Of a DNA stretch of 8,047 bases, positions 1 through 5,490 are shown one piece after another. A program made the translations under genes and the position numbers. How positions within the stretch are numbered: position 1 is the first letter of the stretch; every line of letters starts with the position of its first letter. The notes beneath the pieces were generated by a model. The model had not been told where the DNA came from, did not search any database, and was given only the letters and a program-made list of their open reading frames with translations. The stretch is from Anaerolineales bacterium (GTDB lineage Bacteria; Chloroflexota; Anaerolineae; 4572-78; J111), in NCBI GenBank assembly GCA_012032575.1, contig JAAUSP010000338.1, forward strand, positions 1-8,047, written 5' to 3'.

Positions 1-470
1 ATGGCTACACGCTGCTGCTGCCCACCCGACAGCTCGTTGGGTTTGTGGTGCAGGCGATCCCCCAGGCCGACCCTTTCCAGCGCCGCAGCGGCGCTGCGAT
101 GACGTTCCCGGCGGCCCACCCCGCTGTAAATCAGCGGCAGTTCGACATTGGCCAGGGCGCTGGTGCGCGGCAGCAAATTAAAGCTTTGAAACACAAAGCC
201 AATCCGCTGGCCCCGAATTTGGGCCAGGCGGTTATCGTCCAGTTGGGCCACATCCAGCCCTTCCAGGTAATATTGGCCGGAGGTCGGCTGGTCAAGGCAG
301 CCCAGGATATTCATCAAGGTTGACTTGCCGGAGCCGGACGGTCCCATAATTGCCAGCAGTTCGCCCGGCTGCACTTGCAGCGACGCACCCTGCAGGGCAT
401 GCACCTCCACCTCGCCCATCTGGTAGGTTTTGGTCAGATTTTCGGCTTTGATAACAAAATTATTGTCCAT
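1..470 (-). CDS. MacB-like ABC transporter ATP-binding protein (C-terminus cut by window edge)
   Basis: ATPase subunit of a MacB/LolD-type ABC exporter, expected to bind the inner face of a FtsX-like permease and work with the adaptor encoded just upstream. The 156 visible codons start [19 protein letters not shown]. They contain the Walker A motif GPSGSGKST (about residues 42-50), the Q-loop region [22 protein letters not shown] typical of the MacB subfamily, and the signature [10 protein letters not shown] at the left edge. Walker B and the H-loop would lie outside the window. Two ATGs are adjacent (473 and 470). I chose 470 because the upstream AGGGA is then about 4 nt away, against 1 nt for 473. 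It is the third gene of a minus-strand cluster, about 230 bp after the adaptor stop, with repeats in the gap. The reading frame is open to the edge without interruption. Family assignment is secure; the substrate is unknown. Confidence 0.93.
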   Translation of the reverse strand, partial: MDNNFVIKAENLTKTYQMGEVEVHALQGASLQVQPGELLAIMGPSGSGKSTLMNILGCLDQPTSGQYYLEGLDVAQLDDNRLAQIRGQRIGFVFQSFNLLPRTSALANVELPLIYSGVGRRERHRSAAAALERVGLGDRLHHKPNELSGGQQQRVA

Positions 471-518
471 CATGTCCCTAATCTGGACAAGCCACCTTCG
501 GCAAACAGGATTTCTCGC

Positions 519-575
519 CACGAATTACACGAATTTTCACTAAAAATTTTGTACCGCAGGTTCGTGCAATTCGTG
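519..575. repeat. Inverted repeat with 9-bp doublet (CACGAATTA type)
   Basis: The arm at 519-533 (CACGAATTACACGAA) pairs with 561-575 (TTCGTGCAATTCGTG) with one mismatch in 15. The left arm is itself a tandem 9-bp doublet, CACGAATTA followed by CACGAATTT. It sits in the gap between the adaptor gene and the ATPase gene and would form a hairpin in the shared transcript. From memory, repeats of this wording are widely scattered in environmental bacterial genomes, but copy number cannot be tested here. Confidence 0.6.
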
Positions 576-609
576 ACAAAGTTCTTGCCCAATACCCCTA
601 TTAAAACAG

Positions 610-693
610 GACGCTGATGACGCTGATCGCCCAGATTTCCACTGATCTTTTTGTTTTGATCTGCACCAATCAACATCATCTGCGTTATCTGCG
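610..693. repeat. Imperfect inverted repeat with 9-bp doublet (GACGCTGAT type)
   Basis: An exact tandem doublet GACGCTGAT occupies 610-618 and 619-627. At 678-693 there is a spaced doublet, ATCTGCG-TT-ATCTGCG, which is the reverse complement of CGCAGAT twice at the same 9-bp period and differs from the left arm mainly at the W of CGCWGAT. The inner part is also roughly symmetrical: GATC at 644-647 and 658-661 flank a T-rich loop. It lies immediately after the adaptor stop codon at 702. It has the same architecture as the neighbouring 519-575 repeat but a different sequence. Confidence 0.5.
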
Positions 694-701
694 GGCTAAT
701 T

Positions 702-2099
702 CTACAAGGTTGGCGCCAGTTCCGGTTGACGCCTGATTACCACCTGATCGCCTTCTTTCAGCCCGGCGACGACCTCGGTGAAGGAGCCGTTGCGCGAGCC
801 AAGTTCAACTTCCACCCGTGTGGTCTGGCCCTGGCCGTCCAGCTTTTCGACAAAAACGACCGACTCGCTGCCGGCCCGGTCAATTTGAATGGCCCGATTG
901 GGCACAACAACTACGTCTTTGAGCTGCCGGGTCTGGATAGCGGCGGTCGCGGTCATGCCGGTCAGCAGGTTGAGCGGCTGGCCGGACGGGTCGAGGGTGA
1001 TGGTCACTTCGTAGGTGACGATGGTATTGCCTTCCTTCTCGACCGGGCGCGGGGCGATGTCGGTCACAGTTCCCGCAAAGGTCTTCTCGGCAAAAGCGTC
1101 GAGCGAGACCTCTGCCGGCTGGCCCTGCTGAATCCGCCCGATGTCAATTTCGTCCACTTCCATCTTGAGCAAATAGGTCGAGGTGTTGGCAATGAGCAGC
1201 GCGGCTTCTTCGGCATCGGCCAAAACCCGCTCGCCCGGCTCGATGCTAATATCCAGCACCACGCCATCGGTGGGGGCAACCAGGACAGCCTGTTCCAGGT
1301 CTTGCTTTTTCTCTTCCAGGGTCAGTTGGGCGCTGTCCACGCTGGCCTGCTTGGAAGCAATCTCGGCGGCGCTGGGTTCTTTGAGCAGTTCGGCCAGGCT
1401 GGATTGAGCATCGGCCACAGTGGAACGCGCCTCAGCGATGTCCGCCGGGGTCGCCTCTTTGACGGCAATATTGTAGTCGGCCAGGGCGGCCTCGTAATCG
1501 AGGGTGGCTTCTTGCAGCTTGTCCGCCTGGGGCATCGCCCCCACGTCGCCCCGATAGGCCACCTGGTCGTATTCCCACTGGGCCGTCTTAAGCGCAATCT
1601 GTTTGCGGCGCAGTTCGGCCTCGGCTTTGGTCACTTCGTCGGCGTCAGGCCCGTCCTGTAGATCGGCCAGCTTGAGCCGGGCGCTCTCAATTTTGGTCCT
1701 GGCGGCGGCGATCTTTTCGGCCAGTTCCGGCTCAAAAAGCAGGTCCAGATCGGCCTGAGCCTGAGCCAGTTGGATTTCGGCCCGGCGAATTTCAAGTTCC
1801 AGGTCGGTAGTGTTCAGCCGAGCCAGCACGGTTCCGGCGGTGACATACTGGCCGCGTTTGACCAGCACTTCCTGCACTACCCCGCCGATTTCAAACTTCA
1901 TTTCCACTTCGGCTTCGGGTTCGAGACTGCCGGTGGCATTGACCGTATCCACCAGTGTATCCCGCCCAATCTCGACCACCTCCACCGAGGGGTCTTCGCT
2001 CAACGTTTTGACTTCGGGCGGGGACAGGTATTGATAGCCGGCCACGCTGGCCCCAATGACAACCGTTAAAATTATCAAAATAATAAAGGCACGTTTCAT
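702..2099 (-). CDS. HlyD/MacA-family efflux adaptor (membrane fusion protein)
   Basis: Periplasmic or extracytoplasmic adaptor of a MacAB-type export system, linking the permease to the outer face of the membrane. The 465-residue protein has an N-terminal membrane anchor (about 4-22) and the first half of a lipoyl/barrel-sandwich domain (about 61-98, with FEIGGVVQEVLVKRGQYV). A long charged coiled-coil hairpin follows (about 100-270). The second lipoyl half is at about 272-308 (VLVAPTDGVVLDISIEPGERV), then a beta-barrel (about 309-390) and a membrane-proximal domain ending EVVAGLKEGDQVVI. The hairpin seems to contain repeated helical modules with a similar L..L...P.A.E pattern. ATG 2099 is preferred: AAAGGA lies about 9 nt upstream, whereas the in-frame GTG at 2105 is only 3 nt from it. 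It lies between a YIP1 gene and the MacB-like ATPase, all on the minus strand. In a monoderm host no TolC partner would be needed. Substrate unknown. Confidence 0.9.
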   Translation of the reverse strand: MKRAFIILIILTVVIGASVAGYQYLSPPEVKTLSEDPSVEVVEIGRDTLVDTVNATGSLEPEAEVEMKFEIGGVVQEVLVKRGQYVTAGTVLARLNTTDLELEIRRAEIQLAQAQADLDLLFEPELAEKIAAARTKIESARLKLADLQDGPDADEVTKAEAELRRKQIALKTAQWEYDQVAYRGDVGAMPQADKLQEATLDYEAALADYNIAVKEATPADIAEARSTVADAQSSLAELLKEPSAAEIASKQASVDSAQLTLEEKKQDLEQAVLVAPTDGVVLDISIEPGERVLADAEEAALLIANTSTYLLKMEVDEIDIGRIQQGQPAEVSLDAFAEKTFAGTVTDIAPRPVEKEGNTIVTYEVTITLDPSGQPLNLLTGMTATAAIQTRQLKDVVVVPNRAIQIDRAGSESVVFVEKLDGQGQTTRVEVELGSRNGSFTEVVAGLKEGDQVVIRRQPELAPTL

Positions 2100-2188
2100 G
2101 CTCACTGTTCCTTTGGTTCAAAAACAAGCACCCGTTCCGGGATGGTCAGGCATCATTGGGCTTATAGTTACGCAGTTCAAAAATTTTC

Positions 2189-2256
2189 AACCACAGATTG
2201 CACAGATTTCACAAAACACGTTTCATCTTTCCGTGTAATTTATGAAATCTGTGGTT
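2189..2256. repeat. Inverted repeat with 9-bp doublet (CCACAGATT type)
   Basis: AACCACAGATT at 2189-2199 is a perfect 11-bp match to the reverse complement of 2246-2256. CACAGATTTCA at 2201-2211 also matches 2243-2253 perfectly, so two left copies compete for one right arm. The left copies form a 9-bp-period doublet (CCACAGATT then GCACAGATT). An inner ACACG/CGTGT pair (2216-2220 and 2232-2236) continues the stem. The element is in the gap between the YIP1 gene and the adaptor gene. Hairpin formation in the transcript is an inference. Confidence 0.65.
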
Positions 2257-2340
2257 ATTTTTTAGACCCGACGCTTCAACTACGTAACAATGATAACAAA
2301 AATTCCTTCAATTATAAACAACCCGGAGAACGATTTGCGC

Positions 2341-2356
2341 TACAACAAATGTTGTA
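2341..2356. repeat. Short perfect palindrome beside the YIP1 stop codon
   Basis: TACAACA, two A residues, then TGTTGTA form a 7-bp dyad directly downstream of the YIP1 gene end (stop at 2361-2363 on the minus strand). No strong T tract follows on the minus strand, so it does not look like a normal terminator. It could be an operator or chance. The rest of the 2100-2360 gap shows only the 2189-2256 repeat and the adaptor ribosome binding site. Confidence 0.3.
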
Positions 2357-2360
2357 AGCC

Positions 2361-3119
2361 TTACCCACCCATCATGCCGCCAAACAGCAGAGTGGGTAGA
2401 ATTGTGAGTCCCAGGGATAATGCGGCATAGACCAGCGTCAACAGCAGCGCTTTACCCCGGCCCAGCCGGGCGGCTACGGTCAGCCCCACGACCACCAGCA
2501 GCAGGTGCCACAGCCAGAATAAATCAATGCCGCTCAACACGACAAACAGGGGGTTACGGGCATCCTGCATCAGGTCGCCGGTGGAAACCGGGAAAGATAA
2601 GCCGGGATAGGGGATGAGCCGTCCGGCCACGGCGATAAAAGCGGCCTGCACCAACGCGCCCAGAGCCATCGGCAGGCGGCTCCAGGCACTCATTTTGAAA
2701 ATCGCACCAAAGGTGGACTCGCCGCCGCTGATTAGGGCCGCAAAGTAAAGGAAGGTCGCCTGAAGCAAGGTTGCCACTACCAGCGCAATCGAACCAAAAC
2801 CAATGCCGGTGGCCAGCATAAACGGCAGCGACATAGTCATTTCCATCCCCGCTCGCGCGGCTTCGGCCTGTCCTTCCGGCATTGCCGCCAGTTGGCTTTC
2901 GGCCTGCTGGCGAGCCAAAATCAGGGTGTGAGGCGTCTGCACCACCAGCAGCACGGCCAGGCTTAAAATCAAAACCAGCAGCGGCATAGCCCACATCCAC
3001 CAGCCGGGCCGGGCCGTGATAGCCTGAAACGTGGCCGCCGGCCGGTCAATCAGACCAAAGAAAAGCTGCCCCAGCGAAGGGGTACGGTTATTTGAAATGG
3101 TTTGAGAGGTAGTCGTCAT
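2361..3119 (-). CDS. YIP1-family integral membrane protein
   Basis: A 252-residue polytopic membrane protein of the Yip1 domain type. Function in bacteria is not established. The N-terminal cytosolic stretch contains a GLIDRPAATFQAITARPGWWM segment, typical of bacterial YIP1 proteins, where a PxxTF-like motif precedes the first helix. Hydrophobic segments lie at about 42-61, 99-128, 148-168, 190-215 and 224-247, giving about five helices. An Ala/Glu-rich loop (70-92) separates helices 1 and 2. ATG 3119 is chosen because AAAGGA lies 7 nt upstream. The frame is open 15 codons further, but that part (MFNSVYCLLF...) overlaps a likely promoter and has no good ribosome site. It is the first gene of the minus-strand exporter cluster, 261 bp before the adaptor. 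Position suggests an accessory role for the transporter, which is inference. Confidence 0.8.
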   Translation of the reverse strand: MTTTSQTISNNRTPSLGQLFFGLIDRPAATFQAITARPGWWMWAMPLLVLILSLAVLLVVQTPHTLILARQQAESQLAAMPEGQAEAARAGMEMTMSLPFMLATGIGFGSIALVVATLLQATFLYFAALISGGESTFGAIFKMSAWSRLPMALGALVQAAFIAVAGRLIPYPGLSFPVSTGDLMQDARNPLFVVLSGIDLFWLWHLLLVVVGLTVAARLGRGKALLLTLVYAALSLGLTILPTLLFGGMMGG

Positions 3120-3145
3120 AAATTTTTCCTTTGAAAATAGCAAAC

Positions 3146-3172
3146 AGTATACAGAGTTAAACATTCCTGCAA
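3146..3172 (-). promoter_or_regulatory. Possible sigma70-type promoter for the YIP1 gene
   Basis: On the minus strand TTGCAG (3172-3167) and TATACT (3151-3146) are separated by 15 bp, with the YIP1 start 27 bp beyond the -10 box. The -10 matches the consensus in 5 of 6 positions, but the spacer is shorter than the usual 17. The -35 box lies inside the TGCTAC-type tandem repeat. Weak, sequence-only call. Confidence 0.3.
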
Positions 3173-3204
3173 CCTTGCTACTCTGCGACCTGCTACTTTG
3201 CTAC
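3166..3204. repeat. Degenerate short tandem repeat (YYTGCTAC)
   Basis: Five consecutive units read CCTGCAAC, CTTGCTAC, TCTGCGAC, CTGCTAC and TTTGCTAC, giving an octamer/heptamer repeat with consensus YYTGCTAC. It lies just upstream of the YIP1 gene. Such short tandemly repeated repetitive sequences are non-coding. Function unknown. Confidence 0.55.
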
Positions 3205-3299
3205 CTTCCAGTATGCCCCGAAAAACGCCGGATGTCATCAGACAAAAGAAGGACTCGCGCTCGGTCTGGGGGCGGATGGCGCAGGCTGTTTGCGCTTAC

Positions 3300-3413
3300 T
3301 ATAGATGTTCAGATAATGTTTTGGGTAGGGGCACGGCCTTGCGCCTGCCCCACCAGGGGCGACCGCAAGGGTACGCCCCTACCCAATTCAAAATGTTTTT
3401 CTGAATATCTATA
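3300..3413. mobile_element. MITE-like element, 114 bp, with terminal inverted repeats
   Basis: The ends TATAGATGTTCAG (3300-3312) and CTGAATATCTATA (3401-3413) are inverted repeats matching at 12 of 13 positions. TTAC is present directly outside both ends (3296-3299 and 3414-3417), as expected for a 4-bp target duplication. Inside, a second perfect 12-bp inverted pair starts TTGGGTAGGGGC (3321-3332 with 3375-3386). It encloses two GC-rich hairpins (3328-3351 and 3356-3379). No open frame of coding character is present, so movement would need a transposase from elsewhere. The remaining 3205-3295 and 3418-3510 stretches show nothing I can identify. Confidence 0.55.
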
Positions 3414-3510
3414 TTACGTGCATCGGGTCAAAATGTTTCTTGCTGATTTCAGTTTACCCCTCAAAGATTAAGCCTGGATTATCACCCCATTAACCTTTCG
3501 TAACCAGGGT

Positions 3511-3544
3511 AAAAACAAAAGGGCTAACCTGAGGTTAGCCCTTT
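3511..3544 (-). terminator. Rho-independent terminator of the DUF4365 cassette
   Basis: AAAGGGCTAACC (3518-3529) and GGTTAGCCCTTT (3533-3544) form a perfect 12-bp stem with a 3-nt loop. On the minus strand the stem is followed by TGTTTTT (complement of 3511-3517). It begins 24 bp after the stop codon at 3569, so it fits the end of the minus-strand cassette. On the plus strand no clean T run follows the stem. Confidence 0.8.
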
Positions 3545-3568
3545 GTAATAGTTCTTTTTGCAAATGAT

Positions 3569-4714
3569 TTAATCAACTATTCTGAAGTCGTGCGCGGCTG
3601 ACAAGCGCCATAAATCTCCAACCTTATGAATAGAGCCTTTAACTTCAGTCACTGTGCTGCTTTCACTGGCTTTGCAGGCAGTGGCATAATCCTTGCGGTC
3701 GAGAAAAACAACCAGGTGAATTGGCTCATCGTCAGGGCTATCCATCCATTCGATCACGACCGAACCGGCCGTATCGCCGGATTCAAGCATATTATCCTTT
3801 GACCCGACGCTAACCACATAGCCCCGAACGGTTGTTATTTCCGGTTCATAGCCGCGTAGGGCGCGTGATGCTTCTTCGAGATACTCATAACTTGTTTCTT
3901 CCAGGAGAATGGGGCCGGTCTCGCTGATTTCCGGTGATGGAGCCACTTTGAGAGACCAGAGCACATTAAACTCTATGGGAATCCTGCTGTCGCCCGACAT
4001 TTTGGCCACGGCCTTGCACATTTCGGCGTTAAAGCCAACAGTGTATCCTTCCACAAGGCTGCTCAAATCTTGAGCAGCCGTTGCCTGCTGAACCGTCTGT
4101 AGTCCTCTAATAATCCGCTCCATCACCCGGCGCTCGATGGGCAGCAAGATAACTTTTTCAACCCCATTGCGCAGCAATGTTTTAGGCTTATGGACAAGCT
4201 GACTCTCCACGACAAAACTAAAACTGCCGGGAAAAGTATGCCCAAAACGGTAGTGATCGGTCATCAATTTGGCTACATCGGGCGGTTCTTCAAAGTGAGG
4301 GCGAGGATCATTCTCCGAACTGGCCGAATAGGTAACCAGGCGCTTCAATTGCCGCATCTGTTTAGCCGCCAACTCAAGCGTAATCGAGTCGCCCTCTTCT
4401 GCTGCCAAGTCTCGAATCGTCAAAAGGTCGGTATCATGAAATCTGATTTTTTTGACAATTGCTTCACAGTCATCCTCATATAAATCCGATAAAAGTTTGA
4501 CTGTATTCTCCAGGTAGAGGGAATAATCATAAGCTTTAATATCCTTCGGCAGGACTACCTCTAAGGAATTGCCTTTGATATCACGCCCGCCGTGAAATAC
4601 CAGCCAACGTTTATCGGCAGGAGTGACCGATTTCCAACCCAGAAGTTTTAGATAATCAACTAAATCTTCGGCTTGGACGCTTTGCCATAATCTATGATGT
4701 GATTTAACAACCAT
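3569..4714 (-). CDS. Uncharacterised 381-aa protein, partner of the DUF4365 protein
   Basis: Function unknown. The protein has no signal peptide or membrane segment. It seems to have three parts: an N-terminal alpha/beta region (about 10-105, with LVDYLKLLGWKSV and a stretch beginning LEVVLPKDIKAYDYSLYLE), a middle region (about 110-290, with a PGSFSFVVES strand), and a C-terminal beta-rich domain (about 293-381, RGYVVSVGS through VKGSIHKVGDLWRL) that looks OB-fold-like. From memory this layout resembles uncharacterised actinobacterial proteins, but I cannot name the family. Its ATG lies inside the end of the upstream DUF4365 gene (11-bp overlap), pointing to translational coupling. A purine-rich GGAGGG is about 12 nt upstream. 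A strong terminator follows the stop. The DUF4365 neighbour suggests nucleic-acid-related work, possibly defence. That is inference only. Confidence 0.75.
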   Translation of the reverse strand: MVVKSHHRLWQSVQAEDLVDYLKLLGWKSVTPADKRWLVFHGGRDIKGNSLEVVLPKDIKAYDYSLYLENTVKLLSDLYEDDCEAIVKKIRFHDTDLLTIRDLAAEEGDSITLELAAKQMRQLKRLVTYSASSENDPRPHFEEPPDVAKLMTDHYRFGHTFPGSFSFVVESQLVHKPKTLLRNGVEKVILLPIERRVMERIIRGLQTVQQATAAQDLSSLVEGYTVGFNAEMCKAVAKMSGDSRIPIEFNVLWSLKVAPSPEISETGPILLEETSYEYLEEASRALRGYEPEITTVRGYVVSVGSKDNMLESGDTAGSVVIEWMDSPDDEPIHLVVFLDRKDYATACKASESSTVTEVKGSIHKVGDLWRLSAAHDFRIVD

Positions 4715-5228
4715 GCCAAAATCGTCCCTCCCTTATTTCGACAAATAATTCCTCCACTGCGCGAGGACTTAACACCTGGCTCCTGGATATTCTAATCCGT
4801 ACTCGCTGTTTGTGCAAAGTTGGCACAAAATCATTTACTTTACACCAATAGCAGCAATGTCGAGCCAAGAGAGCATTTTCATCAAGTTGAACCCATTCAT
4901 CCGAATTTCTGGGCAGCCGCATCACAATCAAAATACACGGGGTGGGGCCTTGCATGGTAGCCAATTTATTATAAGCCTCGGCAGACATATCATAAATAAC
5001 AAATTGATTATCGAGTTTACTGGTCACTGTGGCTTTTACCTGAAAATTCAACGCATAACCTGTTTCGTTGAATTTACCGCTGGGAAGCTGAACAATTTGC
5101 CGTAAAGTTCCATCAATACCATACTCCGGGCCTTCCGGTATGGTTAAGGCGAAGCCGGCCATCGCTGCCACCATACTAATATAGGCCAGACTCAGGCGTT
5201 CCTGAATATGTGATAAGGGGATGGGCAT
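4704..5228 (-). CDS. DUF4365-domain protein, candidate PD-(D/E)XK nuclease
   Basis: A 174-residue soluble protein of the DUF4365 type. The features I use are an N-terminal helix with QERLSLAYISMVAAMAG (Glu10), then EYGIDGTL (Asp39), then the strand LNFQVKAT with Gln63-Val-Lys65. These fit the E...D...QxK catalytic layout of PD-(D/E)XK nucleases. Proteins of this family are uncharacterised, and nuclease activity is inferred from the residues. ATG 5228 is chosen for AGGAG 7 nt upstream; an in-frame ATG at 5252 lies ahead of that site. The gene begins the minus-strand cassette and its last 11 bp overlap the start of the 381-aa partner. There is no neighbouring methylase, so a classical restriction-modification pair is not supported. 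By eye the cassette is less GC-rich than the flanking transporter and kinase genes, which hints at transfer. Confidence 0.78.
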   Translation of the reverse strand: MPIPLSHIQERLSLAYISMVAAMAGFALTIPEGPEYGIDGTLRQIVQLPSGKFNETGYALNFQVKATVTSKLDNQFVIYDMSAEAYNKLATMQGPTPCILIVMRLPRNSDEWVQLDENALLARHCCYWCKVNDFVPTLHKQRVRIRISRSQVLSPRAVEELFVEIREGRFWHGC

Positions 5229-5478
5229 ACCTCTTCTCCTGTTAAGCAGCAAAGTCCTAATCGTATTATCTAACGAGCGTATCAGTCTCTTGAATAAACC
5301 ACAAGTCTCTCCCTGTACAATATGCTACGTAAACCTATGGATTTTCTTTCTAACAAATGATGAGACGCAGATTAGAACATCCGGCAGTGAGCCGATAGTT
5401 ATCATCGCCAGACTCTATCCGTCCTCAGTCTGACCACGGCCCCATCTCCAGCCGGATGGCATTTTAAGCTGCTTCAGG

Positions 5479-5484
5479 TATACT
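5479..5484 (+). promoter_or_regulatory. Possible -10 element of the histidine kinase gene
   Basis: TATACT at 5479-5484 has ATGGCA (5456-5461) 17 bp upstream, which matches four of six -35 positions. Transcription would start near 5491, exactly at the GTG start of the kinase, so the mRNA could be leaderless. The rest of the 5229-5478 divergent gap holds the DUF4365 ribosome site and a minor CAGACT/AGTCTG dyad (5409-5432); I see nothing else. Confidence 0.35.
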
Positions 5485-5490
5485 TTAAGG

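Noticed and set aside
519..693. Possible CRISPR array from the repeated words
   Set aside because: Units are only 9 bp, arranged as doublets and inverted partners, with no regular 25-40-bp repeats and spacers.
726..1661. Long plus-strand open frame (311 codons) opposite the adaptor gene
   Set aside because: It is the antisense shadow of the adaptor: low-complexity Gly/His/Phe-rich translation, no domain, no ribosome site, while the minus strand gives a complete HlyD-type protein.
2189..2256. Rho-independent terminator after the YIP1 gene
   Set aside because: The stem is AT-rich with a long loop and is followed on the minus strand only by an interrupted A/T stretch, so it looks more like a dispersed repeat.
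3175..3471. Plus-strand open frame of 98 codons in the gap after the YIP1 gene
   Set aside because: It runs through the tandem repeat and the MITE-like element, with Cys/Arg-rich sequence of no recognisable fold and no ribosome site.
4190..4483. Plus-strand open frame of 97 codons
   Set aside because: Antisense to the 381-aa gene, which is supported by its overlap with the DUF4365 gene and its terminator.
4704..5228. Restriction endonuclease of a restriction-modification pair
   Set aside because: No methyltransferase motifs are seen in the partner or nearby; DUF4365 is only a candidate nuclease family.
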